Part shown: piece after piece, positions 18,205 through 26,974 of the stretch
Layout: every line of letters begins with the position of its first letter
Position numbering within the stretch: the first letter of the stretch is position 1
DNA from: Flavobacteriaceae bacterium
Lineage (GTDB): Bacteria > Bacteroidota > Bacteroidia > Flavobacteriales > Flavobacteriaceae
Assembly: GCA_947483075.1 (NCBI GenBank)
Contig: CANKLE010000005.1
Span: forward strand, 62,001-126,000
DNA length: 64,000 bases
Direction of reading: 5' to 3'
Translations under genes and position numbers: made by a program
The notes under the pieces: generated by a model
Database searches by the model: none
Told to the model about the DNA's origin: nothing
What the model saw: the letters and a program-made list of their open reading frames with translations, nothing else

Positions 18205-18212
18205 CAAATGTA
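18205..18212 (-). promoter_or_regulatory. -7 element of the thioredoxin-like gene
   Basis: TACATTTG on the minus strand, an exact TAnnTTTG match lying 50 bases before the ATG at 18154; no clear -33 element. Confidence 0.45.
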
Positions 18213-18226
18213 GCACTTTATACGAA

Positions 18227-19459
18227 TTATGCTATTTTTTCGCCTTTTTTTAGTTGAATGACCGTGATTTCAGGCATAATTCCTACACGACCCGGATAGG
18301 CGTGAAAGCCAAATCCACGGTTTACATAGATGTACTTCCCGTATTCTTCATACAGGCCGGCCCATTGTTTGTATACGTATTGTGCCAAACTCCATTTAAA
18401 ATAGCCCGGAATTTCGATCCCAAATTGCATGCCGTGCGTATGGCCCGAAAGGGTTAATTGCACTTTTTTGGGGTGTTTTTTGGTTTCGTATTCCCAATGG
18501 CTCGGATCGTGGCTCATCAAAATTTTGAACTCTTCGGGGGTTAATCCGTGCATGGCTTTGTTGAGATCGCCGGCTTTTTTAAAATTATGGCCCCAATTTT
18601 CTACGCCCACCAAGGCCAATTTATCGTCGCCTTTCTTAATGTACACGTGCTCGTTGAGCAAGAGTTGGAATCCGATGTCTCCGTATAAATTTTTTATCGC
18701 TTCAAAGTTCTCGTCTTTATCTTTTTGGGATGGCCAAGTCACGTATTCCCCATAATCGTGATTGCCCAACACCGCATATTTCCCTAGTGGATGCGTTTGA
18801 ATTCCATTAAAAATTTCAATCCACGGATGCATTTCTTTGGCATGGGTATTTACAATATCGCCCGTAAATAAAATCAAATCAGAATTTTGCGCATTGACCA
18901 AATCGATGGCGTACTTTATTTTTTCGGGGTTGTCAAAACTGCCGCTGTGCACATCGGAGATTTGGGTGATGGTCATCCCGTCAAAGGCGACGGGTAAATC
19001 GGGGAAAAAGAGGCGTTGCTTAATCACTTTGTAGTTGTACTTGCCAATGGTCATCCCGTATAGGAGTGACAAAAACGGTACGGCCGCCAATCCCAACCCA
19101 ATTTTACTCACAAAAGCTCTTCGGCTAGGCAAAAAAGAATCGTTGTTGTTGTCGACAAAGAAAGTGATTGAACCCTGTATTAATCGGTAAACATCTTCGC
19201 CCAGCAAAATAAAAGTGACAAGTATTTTGGGTACGTACACCAACAACAAAAAGCCCATAGTAAAGAGCGTTTCTTTGGTTTGGCCGGTAGATCGATCAAA
19301 TTTAGAAAACAAAAAAAGCAAGACCAACAAGATCAACAAACTGATCCATTGGTAGGCCATAACAAATCCTTTTACTTTTATTACCGTTTTAATAGCCTGA
19401 AAAGCATACCATTCGATGCAAAGCAATACAATAAAAAATACGACCAAGCGACCTATCAT
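18227..19459 (-). CDS. Membrane-anchored metallophosphoesterase
   Basis: A 410-residue protein with three to four N-terminal membrane helices (residues 1-135) followed by a calcineurin-like phosphoesterase domain. Metal-binding motifs appear in the right order: ISDVHSG near 166, GDIVN near 200, GNHDYGE near 232 and SGHTHG near 340. Relatives include the YkuE/YaeI-type phosphodiesterases acting on lipids or cyclic nucleotides at the membrane; the substrate here is not known. The gene is monocistronic and divergent from polA. Confidence 0.88.
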   Translation of the reverse strand: MIGRLVVFFIVLLCIEWYAFQAIKTVIKVKGFVMAYQWISLLILLVLLFLFSKFDRSTGQTKETLFTMGFLLLVYVPKILVTFILLGEDVYRLIQGSITFFVDNNNDSFLPSRRAFVSKIGLGLAAVPFLSLLYGMTIGKYNYKVIKQRLFFPDLPVAFDGMTITQISDVHSGSFDNPEKIKYAIDLVNAQNSDLILFTGDIVNTHAKEMHPWIEIFNGIQTHPLGKYAVLGNHDYGEYVTWPSQKDKDENFEAIKNLYGDIGFQLLLNEHVYIKKGDDKLALVGVENWGHNFKKAGDLNKAMHGLTPEEFKILMSHDPSHWEYETKKHPKKVQLTLSGHTHGMQFGIEIPGYFKWSLAQYVYKQWAGLYEEYGKYIYVNRGFGFHAYPGRVGIMPEITVIQLKKGEKIA

Positions 19460-19627
19460 GTGGGGAGAATTTTTGGCAAATTAACAAATAATACTCGGGC
19501 AAAAATTGAGCGCATACAACTTTTAACATCTCGGATTATCATTTCTAAGATTTCCCTAAAATAATTTTAAAGGGCAACCCTTCCCGAACCAAACGAATGT
19601 TTATTTTTACGCACTAAATTTATCTGA

Positions 19628-22507
19628 ATGTCTGCACAAAAACGCTTATTTCTGCTCGATGCGTATGCTTTAATTTTTAGAGGCTATTATGCCTTTATCA
19701 AAAATCCGAGAATCAACTCCAAAGGCATGGACACCTCGGCCATTATGGGATTTATGAATTCGTTGATGGACGTCATTCGCCGCGAAAAACCCGATCACTT
19801 GGCTGTTGCTTTTGACAAAGGAGGCAGCACCTATCGTTTTGAAATGTATGAGCAATACAAAGCCCACCGCGACGAAACGCCAGAAGCCATAAAAATTGCC
19901 GTACCTTATATTCAAGATTTGTTGCGCGCCATGCACATTCCTATCATTGAAATGCCTGGTTTTGAAGCCGATGATTTAATAGGTACCTTGGCCAAACAAG
20001 CCGAAAAAGAAGGCTTTCAGGTGTTTATGGTTACCCCCGATAAAGATTTTGCCCAATTGGTTTCAGAAAATATTTTCATGTACAAACCGGCCCGCATGGG
20101 CAATGATATCGAAATTTGGGGCATTCCGCAGGTGCTCGAGAAATTCGAAATTCAAGATCCGTTGCAGGTCATTGATTTCTTGGGCATGATGGGCGATGCC
20201 GCCGATAACATTCCGGGTTTGCCTGGCGTGGGCGAAAAAACGGCCAAGAAATTACTAGCCGAATTTGGTTCGCTCGAAAACATGTTGGCCAACACCGATA
20301 AACTAAAAGGCGCGATCAAAGACAAGATAGAAGCCAATGCCGAACTGGGTATCCTGTCCAAAAAATTAGCCACTATTCTCTTGGATTGTCCGGTGCAGTT
20401 TGACGAACAAGACTACGAATTGTCTAAACCCGATGTAGAAAAAACCGATGCGCTTTTTCAAGAACTGGAATTTAGACAAATGAAAACCCAGTTTGACAAG
20501 CTTTTTGGAACCGGGAAAGAATACGACGAAATTGAGAGTAACGGAGACCATTCTTCAGCTGAATCAGTAAAAAAAACAGCGCCCAAACGCAGCCACGAAG
20601 ATCAATTTGATTTGTTTGGATTTTATGAGGAATCAGCCGATTCTCCTTCTCTTTTGGGGAAGGCCGGGATGGGGCTAAAAACCCTCGCAGATACCGATCA
20701 TTTTTACCAACTGGTGCAAGGAGACATGGCCGTAAAATTATTGGTCAACCAATTGCAAAACCAAGCCTCGGTCTGTTTTGACACCGAAACCACGGGCATC
20801 AATACGCTACACGCCGAACTGGTAGGCCTGTCGTTCTCTTTTGAGAAAGGCAAAGGATTTTATGTGCCGTTTCCCGAAAACCAAGCCGAAGCAAAAGCAT
20901 TGCTGGAAAAATTCAGGCCGTTTTTTGAAAACGAGCAGATTGAAAAAATAGGGCAAAACCTAAAATACGACTTGAAAATCCTGAAAAATTATGGCATGCC
21001 GGTGGCCGGGAAACTGTTTGACACCATGCTAGCACATTACTTGATCAATCCCGACATGCGTCACAACATGGATGTATTAAGTGAAACCTATTTGCAGTAT
21101 TCGCCCCAATCAATCGAAAACTTGATTGGCAAGAAAGGCAAAAACCAATTGTCTATGCGCGATGTGGCTTTGGAAGAAATCAAAGAATACGCGGCCGAAG
21201 ATGCCGACGTTACCCTGCAACTCAAAGCAGTTTTTAGTCCCATTTTGGACAAAGCCGAAACCAAAAAATTATTTGACGAAATTGAGATTCCACTCATAAA
21301 GGTCTTGGCCGATATGGAAACCGAAGGCATCAACTTGGATGTGCCGTTTTTGAAAAAAATGTCGGGCGTGATGCAGCAAGATATTGCCGCTTTTGAGCAA
21401 AAAATTTACGAAACTGCGGGAGAGAAATTCAACTTGGCTTCACCCAAACAGTTGGGAGACGTTTTGTTTGATAAACTCAAAATTGGCGGCGCCAAACAAA
21501 AGAAAACCAAAACGGGCCAATATGCTACCGGCGAAGAAGTGCTGAGTTACTTGGTAAAAGAACACCCCATAGTAGCCGATATTTTGGAATGGCGCCAGAT
21601 GGTAAAATTACAAAGCACGTATATAGATGCCTTGCCTTTGCAAGTCGATTCCAAAACCCAGCGCGTGCATACCGATTACATGCAAACGGTTGCCGCCACT
21701 GGCCGATTGAGCTCCAATAATCCCAACTTGCAAAATATTCCGGTGCGCACCGAACGCGGCCGATTAATTCGTAAAGCCTTCATTGCCCGCAACGAAAATT
21801 ATGTGTTGCTCTCAGCCGATTATTCGCAAATAGAATTGCGCATTATTGCAGCCCTAAGTGGAGAAGACAACATGATCAAAGCGTTTCAAAACAACGAAGA
21901 CATTCATAAAAGTACCGCCGCCAAGGTGTTTAATGTGCCCTTGGACGAGGTAACCAAAGAACAACGTAGCCATGCCAAAACGGTAAACTTTGGAATTATC
22001 TATGGCGTTTCGGCCTTTGGCTTGAGCAACCAAACCAATTTGAGCCGACAAGAAAGTGCCGCACTTATTGAGGCCTATTACAACTCCTACCCCAAACTGA
22101 AAGCATATATGCAAAACCAAGTTGATTTTGCTCGCGAAAACGGCTATGTACAAACGGTTTTGGGTCGCCGACGTTATTTAAAAGACATCAACTCGGCCAA
22201 TGCCATGGTGCGCAGTGGTGCCGAACGCAATGCCGTAAACGCGCCCATACAAGGTAGTGCGGCTGACATCATTAAAATTGCGATGATCAACATTCATCAA
22301 AAATTAACAGAAAAGAAAGCCGACGGCACAGAATGGAAATCAAAAATGTTGTTGCAAGTGCACGATGAATTAGTGTTTGACGTACATCTTTCGGAGATTG
22401 AACTCATCAAACCACTTATCAAACACGAAATGGAACAAGCCTTCGTGCTGCAAGTGCCCTTGGAAGTAGAAATGGGCATGGGCGACAACTGGCTGGAGGC
22501 GCATTAA
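19628..22507 (+). CDS. polA: DNA polymerase I
   Basis: A 959-residue Pol I for gap repair and Okazaki-fragment processing. Residues 1 to about 290 are the 5' nuclease (AVAFDKGG, FEADDLIGT, PDKDFAQL, GVGEKTA). A variable linker follows, then the 3'-5' proofreading domain (about 370-560), whose first motif FDTETTGIN keeps the catalytic Asp and Glu. The polymerase domain has motif A DYSQIELR, motif B KTVNFGIIYG (Phe at the position that excludes dideoxynucleotides) and motif C VHDELVFD. All three activities look intact. The 3' flank carries the heptamer array at 22521-22626. Confidence 0.98.
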   Translation: MSAQKRLFLLDAYALIFRGYYAFIKNPRINSKGMDTSAIMGFMNSLMDVIRREKPDHLAVAFDKGGSTYRFEMYEQYKAHRDETPEAIKIAVPYIQDLLRAMHIPIIEMPGFEADDLIGTLAKQAEKEGFQVFMVTPDKDFAQLVSENIFMYKPARMGNDIEIWGIPQVLEKFEIQDPLQVIDFLGMMGDAADNIPGLPGVGEKTAKKLLAEFGSLENMLANTDKLKGAIKDKIEANAELGILSKKLATILLDCPVQFDEQDYELSKPDVEKTDALFQELEFRQMKTQFDKLFGTGKEYDEIESNGDHSSAESVKKTAPKRSHEDQFDLFGFYEESADSPSLLGKAGMGLKTLADTDHFYQLVQGDMAVKLLVNQLQNQASVCFDTETTGINTLHAELVGLSFSFEKGKGFYVPFPENQAEAKALLEKFRPFFENEQIEKIGQNLKYDLKILKNYGMPVAGKLFDTMLAHYLINPDMRHNMDVLSETYLQYSPQSIENLIGKKGKNQLSMRDVALEEIKEYAAEDADVTLQLKAVFSPILDKAETKKLFDEIEIPLIKVLADMETEGINLDVPFLKKMSGVMQQDIAAFEQKIYETAGEKFNLASPKQLGDVLFDKLKIGGAKQKKTKTGQYATGEEVLSYLVKEHPIVADILEWRQMVKLQSTYIDALPLQVDSKTQRVHTDYMQTVAATGRLSSNNPNLQNIPVRTERGRLIRKAFIARNENYVLLSADYSQIELRIIAALSGEDNMIKAFQNNEDIHKSTAAKVFNVPLDEVTKEQRSHAKTVNFGIIYGVSAFGLSNQTNLSRQESAALIEAYYNSYPKLKAYMQNQVDFARENGYVQTVLGRRRYLKDINSANAMVRSGAERNAVNAPIQGSAADIIKIAMINIHQKLTEKKADGTEWKSKMLLQVHDELVFDVHLSEIELIKPLIKHEMEQAFVLQVPLEVEMGMGDNWLEAH

Positions 22508-22520
22508 AGGCTGGAGGAAT

Positions 22521-22626
22521 TAGGGTGTAGGGATTAGGACGTAGGTTTTAGGACGTAGGTTTTAGGTTTTGACCATTTTTTCATAAAACCTAAAACTTGA
22601 AACCTGAAACTTGACCCGAGTCCCGA
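22521..22626. repeat. Inverted pair of degenerate heptamer arrays
   Basis: Seven consecutive 7-base units matching TAGGNNN run from 22521 to 22569, the commonest being TAGGTTT and TAGGACG. From 22585 to 22626 six units of the opposite sense follow (AAAACCT, AAAACTT, GAAACCT types). The two arms pair over 12 perfect bases (22559-22570 with 22585-22596). The array lies between the polA stop and the convergent LacI-type gene and may also act as a terminator. Confidence 0.8.
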
Positions 22627-22636
22627 AACTTCGGGA
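22621..22636. repeat. Short palindrome TCCCGAA-AC-TTCGGGA
   Basis: A perfect 7-base stem with a 2-base centre directly after the heptamer array. Related CCCGAA-type palindromes occur at 47480-47494 and 63984-64000. Confidence 0.6.
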
Positions 22637-22663
22637 CGAACCGATGAAGCGGAGCGGAGTAAA

Positions 22664-23686
22664 CTACAACTTCCTTGTCGACTCCCGCTGACGCAATTCT
22701 GTCTTAACCACCGAAGTGACAAACGGCAAATGCTCCTCTTTGGATTCCAATCGATCAATGAGCAACTGAGCAGCCGCGGCTCCAATTTCTGGACCGTGTT
22801 GACTCACAGTAGACAAGCTGGGCGACAAACGTCGGGACCAAACCCCATCGGCAAAGCCTATGACAGATAAATTTTCGGGAATTTTATAGCCCAATTTTAA
22901 GCCCAATTTTATGGCCGAAACCGAGGCATGTTCGTCTAAGGCAAAAATACCGTCTACTTTTTGATCGGAAAGTACGGCCAAGGCTTTGGCGTCAAAATCG
23001 GATTCTGAATCGGTTAAAACGGTGAGTTCGTTTTGGATGTTCATCTTATTTTTTTGCAAACAATCCATATACCCTTGCGCACGCAATTTGCCTACGCTCA
23101 AGTTATCAATAGACGAAAACAAGGCGATGTTTTTACAGCCTAAATTGATTAAATGTTGGGTAGCATCAACTGCCGAATCTAAATCATCCACGATTACTTT
23201 GTCACAGGCCACTTGGTCGCACACACGGTCAAACATCACGATAGGCGTACCTTCGTTGATCACGTCTTTTAAATGACTGTATTCTTGTAATTTTTGGGCC
23301 TCTTCCGAAATGGATAAAATGAACCCATCTATGGTTCCGTTGGAAAGCATCTCTAAGGTATGCGCTTCTTTTTCCAAGTTCTCGTTTGAGATGCAAGTAA
23401 TCACATTATATCCGCGTGCATCGGCTACTTTTTCGATACCGGTAAACACCTTGGCAAAAAAGGAATTGAGGATATTAGGGATAATGACCCCGATGGTTTT
23501 GGTTTTTCTGTTCTTGAGGTTGAGCCCAATGATATTGGGTTTGTAGTTTTTTAACTTGGCGTATTCTTGAACTTTCTGTTTGGTTTGCTCGCTAATTTCT
23601 GGACTGTCGTTTAAGGCCTTCGACACGGTAGAAACTGACACATGCAATTCCTTGGCGATTTGTTTTAAGGTGGCTTTTACTTTCAT
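22664..23686 (-). CDS. LacI-family transcriptional regulator
   Basis: A 340-residue regulator. Residues 1-60 form the LacI helix-turn-helix (TLKQIAKELHVSVSTVSKAL, then the hinge-helix region ending YKPN). Residues 65-340 are a periplasmic-binding-protein-like sensor domain (IGVIIPNILNSFFAKVF at its start). Relatives respond to sugars, but no transport or catabolic gene is adjacent, so the ligand and targets cannot be read. A CG-centred palindrome AAAAACGTTTTT at 23771-23782, about 85 bases upstream, resembles LacI-family operators and may mean autoregulation. Confidence 0.9.
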   Translation of the reverse strand: MKVKATLKQIAKELHVSVSTVSKALNDSPEISEQTKQKVQEYAKLKNYKPNIIGLNLKNRKTKTIGVIIPNILNSFFAKVFTGIEKVADARGYNVITCISNENLEKEAHTLEMLSNGTIDGFILSISEEAQKLQEYSHLKDVINEGTPIVMFDRVCDQVACDKVIVDDLDSAVDATQHLINLGCKNIALFSSIDNLSVGKLRAQGYMDCLQKNKMNIQNELTVLTDSESDFDAKALAVLSDQKVDGIFALDEHASVSAIKLGLKLGYKIPENLSVIGFADGVWSRRLSPSLSTVSQHGPEIGAAAAQLLIDRLESKEEHLPFVTSVVKTELRQRESTRKL

Positions 23687-23770
23687 AAGTTCTCAAATTT
23701 GAGTGGTAAAAATAAGAAACATTCAACTAATGCGGCTCCCTTTTGTTTTATAAAATTGGTATCCCCCGCC

Positions 23771-23782
23771 AAAAACGTTTTT
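23771..23782. promoter_or_regulatory. Candidate LacI-family operator
   Basis: AAAAACGTTTTT is a perfect palindrome with the central CpG typical of LacI-family operators. It lies between the divergent regulator gene and rplM. Confidence 0.35.
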
Positions 23783-23890
23783 TATGAACAAATTCCACTG
23801 AAAGTTGCATTTGAATCAACATAATTTGCAACATTTTTAAGACAATTAGCTTTGCCATTAAAAACTCGTAAAATAATCTTTTACAGCTAT

Positions 23891-23920
23891 TTGTATTTGT
23901 AATAATAAATTGTACTTTTG
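23891..23920 (+). promoter_or_regulatory. Promoter of rplM-rpsI
   Basis: TTG (23891-23893), a 19-base spacer and TACTTTTG (23913-23920) give an excellent Bacteroidota promoter. Transcription should begin just before the structured leader at 23924-23949. Confidence 0.8.
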
Positions 23921-23923
23921 CGA

Positions 23924-23949
23924 CCCCTATTCCGAAGCATCGGCAGGGG
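23924..23949 (+). promoter_or_regulatory. Structured leader of rplM, candidate ribosomal-protein autoregulatory element
   Basis: The 5' end of the predicted transcript folds as an outer stem CCCCT / AGGGG and an inner stem CCGA / TCGG capped by AGCA, separated by an asymmetric internal loop. The position right at the transcript start, 26 bases ahead of the rplM ATG, is what is expected for an L13-type autoregulatory leader; candidate L13 leaders have been proposed in Bacteroidia, but I cannot verify identity from memory. Confidence 0.5.
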
Positions 23950-23975
23950 ATGGAATGTTTAATTAAAATAAAATT

Positions 23976-24431
23976 ATGGACGCATTAAGCTACAAGACAA
24001 TGTCTGCAAGCAAAGCCACTGTTACCAAAGAGTGGATTGTTGTAGATGCTGATGGGCATAACTTAGGACGTCTTGCATCAAAAGTCGCAATGATCTTGAG
24101 AGGCAAGTACAAGCCAAGTTACACCCCACACGTGGACTGTGGAGATAACGTAATTGTTATCAACTCAGAAAAAATCAACCTTACGGGTACAAAAATGGAT
24201 GACAAAATTTACATGCGTCATACCGGCTATCCAGGAGGACAAAGAACTTTAACTGCTAAAGTTTTGCAATCTAAAAATCCTGCTGCTTTGGTAGAAAAAG
24301 CGGTAAAAGGGATGTTACCAAAAAACAAATTGGGTGCAGAGCTTTTCAGAAATCTAAATGTAAGTGTAGGTCCTGAGCACAAATTTGCGGCTCAAAAACC
24401 TAAAACAGTTAACCTAAACGATCTTAAGTAA
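23976..24431 (+). CDS. rplM: 50S ribosomal protein L13
   Basis: A 151-residue uL13. The conserved DGHNLGRLAS segment near residue 25, the LRGKYKPSYTPH stretch and the YMRHTGYPGG motif are all present. Its stop overlaps the ATG of rpsI by one base (TAATG), so the two are translationally coupled in the conserved L13-S9 pair. Confidence 0.98.
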   Translation: MDALSYKTMSASKATVTKEWIVVDADGHNLGRLASKVAMILRGKYKPSYTPHVDCGDNVIVINSEKINLTGTKMDDKIYMRHTGYPGGQRTLTAKVLQSKNPAALVEKAVKGMLPKNKLGAELFRNLNVSVGPEHKFAAQKPKTVNLNDLK

Positions 24432-24817
24432 TGGGAGTTATTCACAAAATCGGTAGAAGAAAAACCGCTGTTGCGCGTGTGTATGTTTCTGAAGGAACAG
24501 GTAAAATCACCGTAAACAAAAAAGAATTTGCAACCTACTTTCCAACGGCTACTTTACAGTACAAAGTATTACAACCAATGTCTATGACAGAGAACGTAAA
24601 CAACTATGATGTAAAAGTAAACGTGTACGGAGGTGGTTCAACTGGTCAAGCAGAGGCTGTTCGTATGGCTTTGGCACGTGTAATGTGCGAAGTAGGCGAA
24701 GGAAACAGAGCCATCTTGAAACCAGAAGGGTTACTTACCAGAGACCCAAGAATGGTAGAACGTAAAAAATTCGGTCAGAAAAAAGCGAGAAAGAGATTCC
24801 AATTCTCGAAACGTTAA
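24431..24817 (+). CDS. rpsI: 30S ribosomal protein S9
   Basis: A 128-residue uS9 with the N-terminal GRRKTAVARVYV segment, the GGGSTGQAEAVR motif, and the basic tail ending FQFSKR that reaches toward P-site tRNA. It overlaps the end of rplM by one base. A weak stem (GCTGA / TCAGC near 24873-24889) followed by an A-rich stretch may end the transcript. Confidence 0.98.
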   Translation: MGVIHKIGRRKTAVARVYVSEGTGKITVNKKEFATYFPTATLQYKVLQPMSMTENVNNYDVKVNVYGGGSTGQAEAVRMALARVMCEVGEGNRAILKPEGLLTRDPRMVERKKFGQKKARKRFQFSKR

Positions 24818-25006
24818 TCGACCTATTATTTTTTCGATTTACATTCAAAATTTATTGAGTAAAAAAAACGGTGCTGATTTAATGTCAGCCTAATTAAAAA
24901 AAGTTATTGTTGCTCCCCATCAAACGGGAACTTAGTTTAGCATCTAAATGATACCAAATTATTCGGGACATTGCTAATTCAACAGAACGTAAACTAGTAC
25001 AAAAAA
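24818..25006 (+). promoter_or_regulatory. Long leader region of rpsB
   Basis: The 189 bases between rpsI and rpsB hold no gene. Besides the GCTGA / TCAGC stem, the stretch 24935-24980 contains complementary segments TTAGCA and TGCTAA about 30 bases apart and a small TTTAG / CTAAA hairpin. No exact TAnnTTTG was found; the closest is TATTGTTG at 24905. A leader for S2-mediated control is plausible but unproved. Confidence 0.35.
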
Positions 25007-25876
25007 ATGGCAAACAAAGTAGAAGTTAAAGAATTACTAGAAGCAGGTGTTCACTTTGGACACATGACTAGAAAATGGGACCCAAACATGGCCCCTTACA
25101 TTTATATGGAGCGTAATGGCATTCACATTATCAACCTATATAAAACCGCTGCAAAAATTGAAGAAGCAAGCGAGGCGATGCAAAAAATCGCTGCCTCTGG
25201 CCGAAAAATTTTATTCGTAGCAACCAAAAAACAAGCAAAAGACATCGTTGCTGAAAAAGCAAAAGCCGCCAACATGCCCTACATTACTGAAAGATGGCCT
25301 GGTGGAATGTTAACCAATTTCGTAACTATCCGTAAAGCCGTAAAGAAAATGGCTTCTATTGATAAAATGAAAAAAGATGGAACATTCATGACGCTTTCTA
25401 AGAAAGAGCGTTTGCAAGTAGATCGTCTTCGTGCAAAATTAGAGAAAAACTTAGGTTCAATCGCCGATATGTCTAGACTCCCAGCGGCTTTGTTCGTAGT
25501 AGACATTAAAGCAGAACACATCGCGATAAAAGAAGCACAAAAATTAAACATTCCAGTTTTCGCCATGGTTGATACCAATTCGGATCCACGTGAAGTAGAT
25601 TACGTAATTCCAGCCAATGATGATGCTTCCAAATCAATCGAAAAAATCTTATCTCTTGTAACTGCTGCCGTAATCGACGGACTTTCTAACCGAAATGCCG
25701 ATGCCGATGGGGATGCCGCTCCAGAAATGGAAGCTGAAGTTGCAGAAGAAGAAGTTACTGTTGCCGAAGTAGTGGCAGAAGCCGCTGCAGAAGTAGTAGC
25801 AGAAGAAGTAGTAGCAGAAGCTGCTGTTGAAAGCGCTCCTGAAACTACTGAAGAAGCAGCTACAACTGAAGAATAA
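25007..25876 (+). CDS. rpsB: 30S ribosomal protein S2
   Basis: A 289-residue uS2 with the opening LLEAGVHFGH, the RWPGGMLTNF motif near 100 and PVFAMVDTNSDP near 190. After the core (about residue 235) comes a low-complexity acidic Glu/Val/Ala tail of some 50 residues, which is longer than in Escherichia coli. It is followed by tsf, the classic S2/EF-Ts pair, across a 115-base gap occupied by an AT-rich repeat. Confidence 0.98.
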   Translation: MANKVEVKELLEAGVHFGHMTRKWDPNMAPYIYMERNGIHIINLYKTAAKIEEASEAMQKIAASGRKILFVATKKQAKDIVAEKAKAANMPYITERWPGGMLTNFVTIRKAVKKMASIDKMKKDGTFMTLSKKERLQVDRLRAKLEKNLGSIADMSRLPAALFVVDIKAEHIAIKEAQKLNIPVFAMVDTNSDPREVDYVIPANDDASKSIEKILSLVTAAVIDGLSNRNADADGDAAPEMEAEVAEEEVTVAEVVAEAAAEVVAEEVVAEAAVESAPETTEEAATTEE

Positions 25877-25891
25877 TATCAACATTTAACG

Positions 25892-25982
25892 ATTAAAAGA
25901 TTTAAACATTGAAAAATTATTGATTTCATTATTAGTAATACTTTCCAATTTTTAAATCTTTTAATTTTTTAATCTTTTAATT
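25892..25982. repeat. AT-rich inverted repeat with 7-base phasing between rpsB and tsf
   Basis: ATTAAAAGATTTAAA (25892-25906) and its perfect reverse complement (25951-25965) form a 15-base stem. The right arm continues as a second near-copy (TTAATCTTTTAATT at 25969-25982), giving a repeat of two heptamers. It could act as a partial terminator or processing site between the two genes. Confidence 0.65.
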
Positions 25983-25991
25983 ACAAAAAAC

Positions 25992-26816
25992 ATGGCTACA
26001 ATTACAGCTGCAGACGTAAATAAATTAAGAACAATCACTGGCGCAGGTATGATGGACTGCAAAAAAGCCTTGGTTGAATCAGACGGTGATTTTGATTTAG
26101 CAATCGAAAATCTTCGTAAAAAAGGACAAAAAGTAGCCGCCAACCGTTCGGATAGAGAATCTATAGAAGGAGCGGTGATCGCGGTGGTAAATGCCGACAA
26201 CACAGAAGGCGTGGTAATTGCGTTAAATTGCGAAACGGACTTCGTGGGAAAAAACGAATCCTTTGTAAAATTGGCACAAGAATTGGCTGCATTGGCTATC
26301 AATTTTGACACTAAAGATGCATTCATGGCTGCTCCTTTTCAAAGTATTACAGTTGCCGAAAAATTGATCGAGCAAACTGGTGTTATTGGAGAAAAAATTG
26401 AAATCGGTGCATTCGAAAAATTGAACGGAACATTTGTAGGGTCATACATCCACGCAGGCAATAAAATCGCTACTTTGGTTTCTTTATCTGCTGCTGTTGC
26501 AGGAGCCGACGAAGTTTCTAGAAACGTAGCCATGCAAGCGGCGGCCATGAACCCAATCGCTTTAAACGAAGCAGGAGTTGATGCTGATACGATTGCAAAA
26601 GAAATTGAAATTGCCAAAGACATGTTGCGTCAAGAAGGAAAACCTGAGGCCATGATCGAAAATATTGCTAAAGGTAAATTAGGACGTTTCTTTAAAGACA
26701 ACACCTTGGTAAACCAAGATTACATTAAAGACAGCTCCATGAGCGTGGCCAATTATGTAAAATCGGTTGATGCAAACTTAGTTGTGACTGGATTTAAAAG
26801 AGCGGCTCTAGGTTAA
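25992..26816 (+). CDS. tsf: Elongation factor Ts
   Basis: A 274-residue EF-Ts, nucleotide exchange factor for EF-Tu. The N-terminal UBA-like domain has the diagnostic LRTITGAGMMDCKKAL. The core carries the family CETDFV motif (NCETDFVGKNE) near residue 80, and the C-terminal region has the family segment LVNQDYIKD. It ends at a strong terminator. Confidence 0.98.
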   Translation: MATITAADVNKLRTITGAGMMDCKKALVESDGDFDLAIENLRKKGQKVAANRSDRESIEGAVIAVVNADNTEGVVIALNCETDFVGKNESFVKLAQELAALAINFDTKDAFMAAPFQSITVAEKLIEQTGVIGEKIEIGAFEKLNGTFVGSYIHAGNKIATLVSLSAAVAGADEVSRNVAMQAAAMNPIALNEAGVDADTIAKEIEIAKDMLRQEGKPEAMIENIAKGKLGRFFKDNTLVNQDYIKDSSMSVANYVKSVDANLVVTGFKRAALG

Positions 26817-26839
26817 TTACAATTCACTATAGCTTTTTA

Positions 26840-26873
26840 AAAACACCTTCTTCATCGAAGGTGTTTTTTTTTA
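26840..26873 (+). terminator. Terminator after tsf
   Basis: Stem AAACACCTTC / GAAGGTGTTT with a 6-base loop, continuing into a run of T residues. Confidence 0.85.
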
Positions 26874-26974
26874 TAAAATTAGTGTTATATTTTTTGTCCA
26901 AAATTTAAACTAGTAGTTATTTTTACTATACTTGTGGTCACTATTTAAAAAAAGTTAAATCAAATTATTTTACT

